DNA from: Pelodera strongyloides
Taxonomy: Eukaryota; Nematoda; Chromadorea; Rhabditida; Rhabditidae
Length of the DNA: 64,000 nucleotides
Assembly: GCA_036852015.1 (NCBI GenBank)
Contig: JAANDG010000407.1
Coordinates: 62,001 to 126,000 of the forward strand
Direction: 5' to 3'
Made by a program: the position numbers and the translations under genes. The notes beneath the pieces are model-generated. The model made no database searches, had not been told where the DNA came from, and worked only from the letters and a program-made list of their open reading frames with translations. This document shows, in pieces, positions 1-12,549 of the stretch. How positions within the stretch are numbered: position 1 is the stretch's first letter; each line of letters opens with the position of its first letter.

Positions 1-3000
1 ATAGGACGTGACTAAGTAACGTAACGAACTGAACTAACTTACAAGGAATGCTCCTCCTGTTTACAAAGTCATTGATGTGACAATCTGATTGAAGCCCGCG
101 AAGCGATTCGATTTTCAACCTAAAACATAGATGTTAAATATAAAAGAAAAGAAAAAAAGAATGTGTGTTGTACCCCGCACGCGATACGATAGACGTCTTG
201 TTATATTGAGAAGTGCGGAACTGCCTAAAAGCATTATGTAGATAATAAAACGCAAATGGTGCCTAAACGTTTGAGTACAAGATGAAAACGAACGGAATAA
301 AGAGAATGCAACGACGTTCAAACCTTTACAGCTATCGATGAGCCACGAGGCACACAGAAGTAAAATTTGCGTACGAGCGTTTAATAAGGTTGCATAGTTA
401 GCCGTAGCCCAGTAACACGTGACGCACGGTTCTAAGAAATAAAGGAACAAAAAAGGATAGTTTTTAACGGTCTATGGTACGCTCTCATATTCGCTAATTC
501 GCTTCATAGAATAGTGATTTAAAGAAGGAGTCGTGCGTATACAACTATTTTAATACCACAATAAACGCTCCCCGGCCGACTCAGACCAAACCCCAAAAGA
601 AGGATCATATACAAAAACATTAGGGACACAGACACAACCTCCGACATCACTGCCTCGGTGCCTCGCTGAGTATCGTATCCGAATCGACTCCATCAAGGAC
701 TAGGTGACAGATCGTTAATGCTCACAAAGTATTGAATTATGCGTCCGGTAGATTGTGCCCATTAGAAGCCAGCCAAACAGATCACGTCACAGCCTGAATG
801 AAACAAATAAATAAAGAAAAGAACATAATTTAAACCAAAAATAATATATCCAGGCAGCTTTAATGTCCATACAAACAATTGGTCGATAATGTCTGTCACC
901 AACAACTCTACAATGTATTCGTAATGAAATTCGAGCTATCCTCAAACGTATCACAAATTCACAAATCACACCAATACCACCTCTGTTCGTCGGCAGCTCA
1001 AAACATAAAAAAGTCACCAACAACATAAGAACGAGAGGAAGTACAAGCATTTGCATTAATAAAAAGAAAAAGAGCACAGAAAGGGAATATATAACGAAGG
1101 CAAAGTCAAGATTTTAAAGTTTTAGATGAGTGACCGCAATTTTTCTTTTCTGTTCATCATAAGAATCCATTAGAAAAAATATTCATGCATCGCGTTCGCG
1201 TTCAAAGGAGTGATAGTGAATAGTCAAATGGGTCTTGTAATGTAAAAAAGGCACTCGTACTGAACCGAGTTGGTTACATAAAGTTGACTACAATAACATA
1301 ACAATGCACTGGATACTGCACAGGGCATAGTGCATCCGACATTGGAATTGGCAAAAGGAGTCCTGCAGACCATAACGACAACCCAGGATTATAACTTTCT
1401 ACGCAACCTATGAAGGACATAAAATAGAGCAAAGCGAACTGAACTTACGAAAGAGAGAGATACTCCGACGAACACAAAAAGATACTCCACGTGCAGTTCA
1501 CTAATATGTAAAATAAGAAATAGCGTTAGCGAAACGGCAAGTTTGCGATATGAACCACACACAAAATTGACAAAATGCACGGTGGTTTGATAACCGAGAA
1601 AAAAGAATACACTAATTCATATGTATCATGCAATCATGCTATTGCTATGCATTCAGGCAGGATTATGTATAAGAATGGAACATGCCTGGCACTGCCGGTA
1701 GTTTGAAACTGACCACTTTATTCTTAGCAGATCCACTGCGTCACAGCTAATGTCTACGCGTAGACCGACGATCTGAAACCCGTACCGTGTATATTGCAGA
1801 AAAAATAATGTTTCACAATAGATTTACACAGCGCACCAGGCCAATTCTGGCCCGCTAAGGCACATGATGATTAATAATGTTTCACTACATGTTTTTTTTT
1901 TCAAAAGACGAAAGCAAGGAGCAAATTACGTTTAGAAAATCAATCATGACCACGATATTAGTGCGAATGTATGCTTACCAGATGGTAATCTTGACACGCA
2001 AACGCCCATCACTTAAATCACTTTTGACAGGGAGCTCCAGGAACATCGCACTCATAGAACCTCCTGAAAGGACATCCAGATAAGTTATAAAGAAACCGAC
2101 ATGTACAGCAGCTCAGAATTTCAGAACACTGTGGCGGAACACGCGCCGCCGTGCGCACTAGTGCGGACCTTTATCAGAAAAGGATCATATACAGAATCAT
2201 GTAAAATGGAAGATAATATGGATTCCGTTCCCTAATTAGGAAACGTTCACAAGAAGTGAAATACACTTAGTACTTTTCTTTTCATCAACAATCACCACGT
2301 TTCTGACATGTAGCACCTAGCACAAACAACATTCACTGGTAGACTGGCACAAAACAATATTCTTTCGCTTTGCCCAATCTTTGCCCGGTTTTCGCGAAAG
2401 GGTACTAGTCAGTGCAAGTGCACTCGCATGAACTGGCGAGAATGCGGCGAAGAATGGGTGAAGTGCACTATGCGATGCGAGATGTAGGTGAACGTTTCTT
2501 TCGCCGCACACCAACAGAGTTTCGTCAGTGGTCAGACGGTTAACAACTCACAAACTCACATTCACATATCGAGCAAACTGTCAACCCTTAGTAGAACTAA
2601 CTGACATGAGTTTAATAAACGGTCGTGTTTGAAAGGTTGTTTGAAAGTATGAAGTTACAAAGAGAGAAAAGAACAAAATGGATCATTTTGAGAATACAGT
2701 ACAAATCAGAAATAACAGTGTAGTCATAATTGTCATAATCGTATCACAGCGACAACAATTAGCCACTGTGTAGTTCCCCAAAACGTAAGAAGGAATTAAA
2801 CTATGAAACCAAAATTCATCATATAAAAAATCTAATAAATAATCCAACCTTTCGGTAGCAAGCAGCCATCCAGACGCACGTTTCGCATTCGGGGTCGTTT
2901 AAACCGACTCCACTCCACCGCAGGAATAGTCAAATAGTGACAGATCGTTAACGCGCGCTGCTCATATGGGAGAGCGTGTGTCTAGTAGATTGACCGGCCC

Positions 3001-4268
3001 AGTACTAATCGAGCACTCCGAAGTCCGAAATAATGGTCCTGAAGCCTGAAAGTGAAACGAATAAATAAAGAAAGCCAGCCAAACGAACTGAACCCAATTT
3101 ATACCAAATATACGATGTAACCCGCTCAAAGCAAGTTCGTCAAATATAAAATGACTACAAGTCACAAATCGCGGACATCTTCAACTAGCATATAAATACG
3201 AATACAAAAGCGAGAAAACAGGGTGCAAGAACAGTGGGTCTTTTACAGTGGTACAAAAAACGGAGCAATATCTTAGTAAATGAGCAAAAAAAGTATCATA
3301 TATTAGAGTGAAGAAACAATAAACATACATGCGACTTGCATGGGTAGTTTCAGAAACATCAACGGATGACCACGTAGAAATATTCCCAGGTGCCAGACGA
3401 GTAGCTCAATCATCCAACGCAGACATTCAGAAATTCAGATCCTAAAAAAACTAATAAACAAAGAAAGAAAGGACACTTTGATGCCAAATAAATAAAATAG
3501 CAATAAGCAATCAATAGGAATTTCTAAAATAAATAATAAATACATAAAAAAACTGCAAAACAAGTGAAGCATTGATGACAAGAAAATGGAAAGAACGACG
3601 AATTAACAAATAATTGGTGTTGTAACTGGCTGATTGTATACGTTGACGTGAAAGTGGGAATGAAGAATGAAAAGAGTTATTTATCTTCTAAACGAAAAGC
3701 CAAGCGACGGCAACTCGTCAGGTCGAAATCGTAAAAATGGTTACCTTGTGCAGGATTCTTCACATCACAGTTCAATCAGCAAATCAGCACATGCCCACAT
3801 GAAGATGCTTGAATGGTCCAAAGTCCAATCGATGTGTTATATACGGCGACTCCACGAATGTGATAGAATCTAAAATAGAAATCAATCAGTACTCGATAAC
3901 TGCGGTTTAAAAAAAGGTAAGGTAAGAACTTGTAAGCTTTCTTGATAGATAGGTACCGCTATTTGCATTATTTTAAAGACAACGCATTCCAAAAGCATTA
4001 GAGTTAGAGTACACTGCTATCTGTAGAATACTGAAATAAGAATTAATAATTATAACCATAGCCAACAAACAATGACGGCAATACCCAAGAAGAAATAAAC
4101 AGATTTACCTATAACTATGCTTTGTATTACACAATATCAACTTCAGAAACGGGCTTAAACAGCGGACAAACCGGTACATGCGGTTATTAGGCGTGGTAAA
4201 ACACGACAAACTTGCCTGTGCTTCGTGCAGAGACAGGGCATAAATTAAGTCCGCATCTCAAACTTTTG
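1..4268. other. No gene recognised
   Basis: AT-rich DNA with short, poorly conserved open frames only. I see no chained exons, no protein motif and no long repeat that I can name. Several short purine-rich runs and scattered small hairpins are present. Confidence 0.5.
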
Positions 4269-4406
4269 GGGAGGTGATTTAGATTAATTTGCATATAATG
4301 CATTAGAAATCGGGAGGTGATTTAGACTAATTTGCATACAATGCATTAGAGATAGGGAGGTGATTTAGACTAATTTGCATACAATGCATTAGAGATAGGG
4401 AGGTGA
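4269..4406. repeat. 43-bp tandem repeat, about 3.2 copies
   Basis: The unit begins GGGAGGTGATTTAGA and contains an octamer-like ATTTGCATA; successive starts are near 4269, 4312, 4355 and 4398. The second and third copies are almost identical, the first has a few substitutions, and the fourth is truncated after about 10 bases. Confidence 0.85.
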
Positions 4407-5016
4407 TCGTCCGCATTTGGCGGGGTGTTTTATGCCATGTGCAGAGATGAAAAACGTTTGTGGAATTATGGCCTAGATTGGATGGGAGGGGCACATTAAA
4501 AACACAGAGGACGAAAAAGAAACCAAATTCAGGAATGAGTGATATAACACACGAACCTCATCTCGAGGTTCCGTATCCGCAGTGTATCGTGTATCCGTAT
4601 CCGTATCCTGGAAATTCCGTATCAGCAGGGCGAGTCCAAGTTGCCGATGCCTCTCACACTCACTGGAGAAATCCCATCAACTTCAAGAGCAAATGAACAT
4701 CACGTGTTCTGGCGAGAAACCGAGAATTTCGGTCCTGAAACAAAAAAAATAAATAAATAAAGGAAATCCATAAAACAGAATATGCACAAAATATAAAGAA
4801 AATATACGACGGCACGCCGTGAAAACAAAACTCATGAGAGAGTGATGGAGACCAACGACCGGTGTAAGTCAAACACTAAGGGAAATGCGGAAAAAATATA
4901 AAAACCAGCAAATAATTTAGTTTTCAAGGAATTCTGAATTCTTAGTGAATCCAAACCCAATCAAGAAACTAAAAAGGAACAGTAACATAGGAAAGATTTA
5001 ATTAATGGGTTTCTGA

Positions 5017-5781
5017 TGCTGTGGCCGTATGCACGAACGCACTGGGAGCCTCCCAGAGGTCCCCAGTGGGAGGTCCCCGGCAAAGAGCCGTCTCCCGGTA
5101 TGCACGAAACTCTGGGAGGTCCCCGGAGGCTCCCGCGGGGGCGAATTTCGTACCCGGACAAAAGGACCGGGTACTCAACTATTATAACGGATTTTTTGTT
5201 GAAATATTCCATATTTTTGCTTAGTAAGCTCATTTAGGGTAGCTGGGGAAGTAAAAACAGTTAAGAAACAAAAGCTTTGCTGTCCTACGATGTGTTTACG
5301 AGGAGATAATTTTTTTCTCCACATTTGATAGTATTTAAACCAATTATTCGAAAACAACGCGATTAACACACAAAACACACTCAAGCCCCCTTAAATTTAT
5401 AAGAAATACTATTAAATTCATTAGCACCGCAACATGCATAAGTAGCCTTGGTTTTTATCACATAACTGCCGTTTTTTTCCATATAATAACTTGAAGAGGA
5501 AACACATACTATATAGACAAGAGTAAACATGGTATAATTATGGAATCTTATCTTTCCTTTCCTCCTTTTATTCTTTTTACTGAAAAAAAAAACTAAATTT
5601 TACACCAAAATCGAGTATAAATTAATAAAATTTGAAATTTCGCGCCCAAAATCCAAAAGTGCGTCAGCCTCCCGCACCCGGAGTTTCGTGCATACCGGGG
5701 GCCATATACCGGGTGGGGACGGCTCTAGCGGGTGCCTCCCGGCCGGGAGGTCCCCGGTCGTTCGTGCATACGGCCACTGGT
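5017..5781. mobile_element. GC-rich foldback element with long imperfect TIRs
   Basis: The left end reads GTGGCCGTATGCACGAACG and the right end is its reverse complement (CGTTCGTGCATACGGCCAC), ending near 5781. The similarity continues inward for about 130 bp through CCCGG/CCCCGG-rich sequence that also contains a second CGGTATGCACGAAAC motif on each side. The centre is AT-rich and carries no coding frame. A smaller relative occurs near 37162-37293. No transposase is seen, so it is probably non-autonomous. Confidence 0.6.
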
Positions 5782-6244
5782 ACACAGGACGACACAAAAA
5801 GGGTGAGAAAACACAAAACACATAAAAACACAGCAAAATAACTGGACAAATACGTACACATGGAGAATAAACTTAGGAAAGGAAGAGAGAGATGTAAATA
5901 AGGAAAATACAGATTTCAAGGTGTTTTAGATTCTAAACAATTTGCGGTTACTAAATAACTACGGGAGTCTCTCCTCGCTAATACGCCAGCCAGTTACAGA
6001 TGCATAAGACCAAGACGGATATAAAGTGCTAAGGGCAAGACAAGCCATGGACTAGGCCTCCAAATCTACAAAAATGTTATTACACTGTACCACGCCTTCC
6101 CAAGGAGTACGGAAAACCCTATGCCACAGAAAACTAATAAGAAATAATAAAATAAAATAATGAGTTCAACAATAAAGATCTATAGATACACATTGGGCAT
6201 GTACAGATGTCTCCCCATCTGTACGACACAATTCGGATGAGTAA

Positions 6245-6528
6245 TGGGGTTTCCATGTTTGCGATTCGCACCTGCGAAAATGTCAAACCGCTGTCCATGT
6301 TTGAGTCGATGTAAATGACAGGGTCCCGCAGCGATTTTGGATTTAGTATGGATCTATTTCAAAATAGTACGGATCTAGTATGGATCTGATACACTTTCGC
6401 TGCAGGACCATGCCAAACGTGCGATTCGCATGGGTTACGGTAGGCAGTTGACATGCATGTAAAATGACTCAAACATGGACAGCGGTTTGACATTTTCGCA
6501 GGTGCGAATCGCATACATGGAAACCCCA
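6245..6528. mobile_element. MITE with ~60-bp terminal inverted repeats
   Basis: The outer arms start TGGGGTTTCCATGTNTGCG and run inward through CGCACCTGCGAAAATGTC to a shared CATGTTTGAGT segment, matched in inverted orientation at the right end. The interior has a short tandem motif (TAGTATGGATCT). There is no coding capacity. Confidence 0.75.
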
Positions 6529-6839
6529 TAAATGGGTCGAATTCAATAACGCATTCATTCAAGATTAACATAATAATAGTAATAAAACTTTTCAAAGCGG
6601 GACGCGAGCCGGCGAACTAGGGACATTTTGGCAATGTTGCCAGCCCCTTTACGCGGCAATGTTGCCGGCGCTCGGATATGCCCCGTCGCCGTTTCTCTTT
6701 TGGCAATATTGCCCGCCCCAGTAGGCTGCCGACTACGGTAGCTTACCTTGTTTTTAGAGCACACCCTCCACCACCTGCACCCCCCCCCCAACCCAGAAAA
6801 AGTACACCAATACAAAATACAACGTTTCATTCAGTATTT

Positions 6840-7557
6840 ATTTATAAAATGTAATAAAGTTAAATATATTAAATGAATGAATAATTAAGAACAATCGAGA
6901 AGATGCATAAGGCACAAAAATACTAACTTATAAACACAAACTAAGTTATTAAGTTATAAATATAACAATGTAAAGGACTATATAGGGTACAAAAAAAATG
7001 CGACGAGTGAGGACACAATACTAAAGAGATGCAGGGAAGTAATGTAGGTTAAATAAACTGGTGAGGGTTCAGGAACAATTCAGAGTATATCGAGGAGAAA
7101 CAATTAGCAAATTAAATTGTAACCTAGTACATACAATGTGTTCGATAACGAACAACAGAACACAAATATATAAAAAAAAACTAGCGATTCTCAAACAGCA
7201 ATAGATGTGGATAACAGGCGTTTTAGAATTAGAAAACAAAAAGCTCGAGATGAGTAAAGGAATCCCGGGAAAAAAATAAATTACATGGCCTAGGGTAGAG
7301 CCAAGCAGCCAAGGCATATTCGAAAATAAGAGAAGTGAAGGTTAGAGAGCATATAAAAATAGGAAAAAGGGAAAGGAAATTTACTGAGCTTTCTCGCGCA
7401 GTGTGCAGTGATTTCAGTAAGTGAACTTGGCATGCATTTGTGGGCTTAATTACAGGACTAGGAAGGGGGATGCTTATTATTACAATAATATAGAAAACCG
7501 TTCCAACTGGCGAATCCTTAATAACCACATTCATAATGTGAGCTGTCGGATGTATAG
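6840..7557. other. No gene recognised
   Basis: AT-rich spacer downstream of the putative minus-strand gene. I see no motif or repeat beyond short A-runs. Confidence 0.4.
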
Positions 7558-8924
7558 TCATGATCCGTCAGCAGCCACAGGCTTCATCTTTCGGGGTAAA
7601 AACCATATCACAGGCCTTGTTTGCTTTCTCTTCCTGGGCGGCGGCGGCACTGGCTCGTTTCGACAGCACTCTGAATGTAAAGGCGTAAGAAATTAAGTTA
7701 TAATAAAGGAGCATATGGTGAAAGTATACCAAAAAGTCCAATATAATGATCAATTTTATTTTACATTACCTGAGAAATCCATAGAGAGATTGCGTTTGAG
7801 ACGAGAGATAGCGTCGTTTTCCAGGGTAATTCTTGTTGGGTTTTGTACTGGTTCCATCAATTCTGAACTGAACGGAAAATCAAACAAAGCTGATGCAAGT
7901 TTCTTTCAAATATGTATAGGTCGCACGTTTCATTACTCATTCCTTAGGAAGAACTCACCCTGGATAAGGCTTCTGAAGTCACTGAATTATAGCGGTTTAC
8001 TGAATGTTTTCCCCTTCTGGTTTCTAGGGACGGCACTGGCTCGACATATCCTTCGACGTGGCACTCTGAAGGGGTGAAATCAGTCAAACATACACAATAT
8101 AATGTACAAATACAAAAAATGGTATTAAAATACCTCTTAAAACAGCTATATGGCTTCATCAGTTGTAGCGAAGCACGTGAAGTCGAGAGTGAAGAGAGAG
8201 AGACCGGAAGGGCGCTCTCTCCTCTTACGTCGAGTTGAGCGTTCTCAGTGAAGTGAACCCTGGAATGCTGTAAAAAATGAACCGTTAATAAAGGAACCAA
8301 GTTTATAGAAGTAACAGTCTAATAAAATAAATAACCTACAAACACAGTCGTGCATCATACATCCTCATCCGACATGTTGTAGCAGTTATACCAAACAAGT
8401 TTGTTGGATCCTGTTTGATGTGTCATCCAACCCGCGTTTCAAAACACTGTAAGAGAATTAAATGGGCATTGCATGCGGTGGATGGAAACATAAAAAAACA
8501 GAATAACATAGATGAAGTAAGGGATTACCGTCAGGGAATCTTTGTGGAAGCTTTGTCAGCAAAGTTCTCGATCTGTCGTGTCTCCCGTTTGTGTGACGGC
8601 GCACTGGATGCCTAGAATACAATCTTCTTCACACTGCTCAAACTAATTTCATGTATGAAAGAACGGTGGAAAACAAACAAAGAAAAGAAATAAATCAGAC
8701 CTTTCAGCTCCCACCACCCACCTCTCAACTTTATCCAATACAGACTCGGAAGCTTCAATCGAGCCAAGTGCTTGTCCGCCACTCACCTAGAAAAGAAATA
8801 TTAGAGAACATTATGTAGAAATTGATCGTGTTTTGCATGATGAACTCTAGAAGACACTCACGTACAAACTCACGGCACTGGCAGCCGAAGAATGGAGTGT
8901 CCGCGCCATGGCTGCTTCTGACAA
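7558..8924 (-). CDS. Putative multi-exon gene, function unknown (possibly broken)
   Basis: Not recognised. Exon-like open segments with good nematode splice sites occur on the minus strand at 8862-8924, 8701-8786, 8529-8611, about 8220-8270, about 7970-8068, 7770-7862 and 7558-7670. The first two join in phase, and 8701-8786 to 8529-8611 also keeps phase. An ATG in a GCCATGG context lies at 8909. Downstream joins are ambiguous because two frame paths stay open: one ends with ...KDEACGC, the other with ...KPVAADGS. The exons near 8068 and 7670 begin with related sequence (AGTGC ... GAGCCAGTGCCG), which encodes a repeated EC..EPVP motif and suggests an internal exon duplication. Protein identity, the true start and the joining of the middle exons are unsettled. 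It lies between inverted repeats, so it may be element cargo. Confidence 0.33.
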
Positions 8925-9563
8925 CTAAAAGAAGTGTTTCCAATAACTTGCGTGCATAACAACACTAAAAACAGATGAAAACGACAAAAAAGATTAACAA
9001 ATGTTCCTGTCCAGAAAAAGTTTGAAACCCCAACTGTTCTGCACTGTGCATGCACCTTTCCTCTTGAGGTATTACCGAAACTGGTCGTCTGGTGTATGAC
9101 TTCTTGTACGGTACTGCGACACTATTTGTAGTGGCGGATAATGGCAATATTGCCTGCACCGCGTGTGGGGCAGGCAACAGTGCCAAAATGTCCCTAGAAA
9201 AAAAATTGCGGGCTTCCAGTATGCGTTGCAACTACGGTATAGCAAACAAATTTTATAGTCTGTAATTAGCATACAAATTAGCATATGCGAATAAAACACA
9301 CGTAGACTAAATCTTATTCTAATTTACACTTTCGACTTTTAGTCGTCTGGTGCGGCTGCTTCCAGAATTGTCTCATGAAGTGAGTTTTATTTTTGTTTAT
9401 ATATTGTAGATTTGATTTTTTTTTGTAGTTTACAACTATTCTATAGATTCTATATGTATCACAACTGAGTTTAAGACCACTTTCGATTGATTTCTTGAAT
9501 GTTACGTTGTATTTCTCATATTGTAACTTTATTTTGCTAATATCTTCTTTTTTTCAACTTGGA

Positions 9564-9815
9564 ATGATCAACTACGACGACGATCAACTAAGAAATGAAG
9601 TGAATGCTACAATGGTACAAAACTATCAGGATTGATTGAAGGAATTGGAATTGGTCAGTTGTCTCTGTTTACTAATCACTTGCAACAGTGGTTTACAAAT
9701 AGAATACAAAAACCTTTCCGATGAACTTATTTTTGACGAATTGCGTTTTATTGCATTTGTAACTAAAGGAAGGGCTTTATCAAAGCCGGAACTAGCAATA
9801 TTGTGCAAAAAGTAG
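9564..9815 (+). pseudogene. Small ORF interrupted by an in-frame TGA
   Basis: Reading from the ATG at 9564, one frame runs to a TAG at 9813-9815 with a single internal TGA at 9633-9635. The part after the TGA includes KNLSDELIFDELRFIAF and looks compositionally like real coding sequence. I cannot assign a family. An intron, readthrough or simple decay could explain the TGA, and chance openness is also possible. Confidence 0.2.
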
Positions 9816-11569
9816 ACGCCGCACAGTAAAGTGGGTACGCTACATAGCGTAGCGCAGCTAGTCTAGAGTGCGCGGTGTGGACGCACTAATGTCGAAAATG
9901 TGTTTGCTATAAGAGCTGCGCCGGATGTGCGCGGACTTAATTTAACCTGTATTACTAAATTTATCGCGCTATATAATTGCCTCGTAGTTATTCTTTGTTT
10001 TAGTGTAACTCTGCCTGGTCATTCATACAACTGTACTCAAATCATGGATTCGTACGCAACAAGGCAGATCAAGCAAGTTGGTACGAGGAATACGACAGGG
10101 GGGAGGGACGAAGTGTCCCCACAGGTACGCTAAACAGCAATGACCGGTAAAATGAAAAATGAGCGCATCCCAGACGGGAGTGCGACCTGGACGAGACCCT
10201 TCCGAAGGGTGTTTCGCTGGGTGTGTACGGGTAAGTGAGGTAAGTTCAGGCCCCCAGGCCACCAGTGCTCGCCTGGCCCTGCGGCGGGCTGGTACCGCGG
10301 CACAGGCGACGCGAAGGGACGCTGGCGCTATCGAGGAGCGGCAGGGGAGATGCGGCTTGTGGAAGAGGTAGCGAGGAGGGGACGGAAGCGGAGGAGAGGA
10401 GGTGAGTTGGCGGGTCATTGAGGTGGTTGATTAGTATATTAGGGGTGCGGCAATGGGAGTAGTAGGGGGAGTTCTCACTAAGGCAACTTGCGGTAGTGAA
10501 ATGGTAGTAGGAATAGTCTACATAGGGATTGTTGCTGGGGTGCCTGTGTTTTGAGAAACCTTCTTTCGTTTCAGAAGTTCTTGAGGTTTCTCAAAATATA
10601 GGTATTCCAGTGTGTAATTTAAGTGTAGAAGTCTGGGGACTCATCTGAATATCATCTAAGCTCTCTCTCTCTCTCTCTCTAAATTATCTCTCTCAGTGAT
10701 AGTTTAATTGTAGTTCTTGCTTACGCGGACTACGGTGATCTTTTACACTTTTGAACCATTTGATACAATCTTTTTGACGGGTTTACATAATCTTTCTGAC
10801 AGTTTGGCACTATCTTGGCGCCAAGGCAGCTATGCAGAGTTCAAGCCTACGCGTACGCAGCAGTCTTATACTATGACTATGAACTTATCCCGGACACTTC
10901 TATTTTGCAGCTCTCAATGAGCTGAATTCCCTCGATTACATTTTGCGTTGTATCTCATTGTTTTTTGGTTTCTGAATAAATATTTATAAAAAAATGTTTT
11001 TGTTTATTGGTTTGTTTGTTTTGCGCGTTTGGTAATAAAGCATATACATTGTATTTTTCATTCTAACAGCTGTAAAGTGATCGTTTGAATTGATTATGAC
11101 TTATTTTCTTTTGCGCGAGCTCGCCAGTTTGTGATGTAATCTTGAATTCGAGTTTGGAGTACTGTAGATCGACTAGATTCTAGAAGCCGCCTTATGAATA
11201 ATGTTGCGGTTACGGTAATCCTTTATTGGTTGTGGTTACGGTAATTCTTTATCAAATAGCTGGAATAATGTCTTATACTCTGTGGTATGTGGTGCGCTCT
11301 ATCAATAGGATTACTGTACTACCGTTAGTGTTGAGACATGCGCAATCACCAAAAGACATCATAAAGCATTATATTATGACGAGATTTTCTAGCAAAAACA
11401 TATTGTGAATGGATACTGACGCGTATAAATTCGATTCTCATGCGCCTTGAATTATGACTGTTGTATATTGATTGAAATACATGTCTGATTTGTTTTCTTT
11501 AGCGCGGGTTGTAATTTAAAGACATAAGATGTTGTCGACCATTTTTAACATTAGCGAGAATGCACAACA

Positions 11570-11700
11570 TGGGAAACCAAAAAACCCCGATTTCTCCCCG
11601 ATCAAGTCCCTCAAAAAACCGGGGTGAAATCGGGGGTTTTTGGAAAAAAATCAGGGTTTTTTTTTGAAAAAAAAATGGGGAAAAATCGGGGTTTTCACTT
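11570..11700. repeat. Inverted C-run/G-run low-complexity segment
   Basis: The left part contains AAAACCCCGATTTCTCCCC and the right part GGGGAAAAATCGGGGTTTT, with several further copies of (A/T)TCGGGG between. The stretch can fold on itself and is nearly all A/T runs and C or G runs of four to five. Confidence 0.6.
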
Positions 11701-12512
11701 TCCTGTGAAGGCACAAGTCTTTTGCATATGCGTCCGCAGTTGATTTACTGTAGTAAATTGTGTTATTTTACTAAACATAATCGGTGTATTGTATATTAGT
11801 GGAGTATTGTATATTCGTGATATTTTGGCAAGAGTACAACTTATCTTAGATGGTTAGATCACACATCTTTCCTTTCTACCGTATCCAATTCTACACAAGT
11901 TGCGCCTCGCACCATTTCTGCACCGTGGCGAACCAACCGCGCACGAAGAAGTTCACCGTGATGCGCCATCTTGATTTGCACTCCTTTTCGTGCGGCTCAA
12001 AAAGGCGGTACCTTGGTGTGCGCATTGAATATCTGATCGGAGGCGATACTCATCATCCTCATTGTAGTTTCAAATGTACAAGTTCTATTAGTGACAAAGT
12101 ATGTGTGTATTATATTTTTGTGGGCTTACTAATGTATTCAAGCGAACACGGAAACAAGCATATATTAATATTAGTCGAAATCTAACGACGTAGTTGGTTA
12201 TGGCAGATCGACGTCGATAGGGCACTTAGTTAAAAAAGCCGTCTATCAGAAAAGGAAACAATAGGTCAACAGTCGGCATAATTCGTGCAGAATGCCATTC
12301 TTCTTCAGTGTACTAAAACCTAGGGGCTTCTTTTTCATTCTCGAAAGTTTTTTTCATTCGTTTTTCATTTATTTCTTTTGATAACAGTTTTTCTCCCTTG
12401 CATAGCATATGACAAAGCATGTGGTTTTTTCAATGAATATCATCAGAAATACAATTGAATGGAAAACAAAAGCTGAATTAGGTACTGAATGAGTGGGAAG
12501 GAATGTGCATAG

Positions 12513-12519
12513 GTATAAA
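12513..12519 (+). promoter_or_regulatory. TATA-like box upstream of the M13 peptidase gene
   Basis: TATAAAA lies 37 bp before the ATG at 12550. A five-codon upstream ORF (ATG at 12531, stop TGA at 12546) lies between it and the start; it would be outside the transcript if initiation is about 30 bp below the box. Position only; no other core element was seen. Confidence 0.25.
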
Positions 12520-12549
12520 ACTGAAAAATCATGGCGAAAGAAGAGTGAA

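Larger units (their letters stand above)
6616..9199. mobile_element. Possible 2.6-kb TIR-flanked element (or two inverted repeat copies)
   Basis: The sequence CTAGGGACATTTTGGCAATG at 6616 is matched in inverted orientation at 9175-9199 (ending AAATGTCCCTAG). The similarity extends about 45 bp inward through GGCAATNTTGCC motifs and a CCCC...ACGCGG stretch. Between the arms lies the putative spliced minus-strand gene at 7558-8924. This could be one composite element, or two unrelated copies of a small repeat that happen to face each other; no transposase signature was found inside. Confidence 0.3.
9200..12549. other. No confident gene; short ORFs and low-complexity DNA
   Basis: Contains one interrupted 84-codon frame (9564-9815), a GC-rich stretch near 10150-10400 with overlapping open frames on both strands, a short CT run (10660-10680), an inverted C/G-run segment (11570-11700) and a 111-codon plus-strand open frame (11850-12185). 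None matches a family I recognise or has convincing splice partners. Confidence 0.4.

Noticed and set aside
5016..5237. Overlapping Gly/Pro/Arg-rich open frames on both strands
   Set aside because: They lie within the GC-rich arms of the foldback element; openness follows from base composition.
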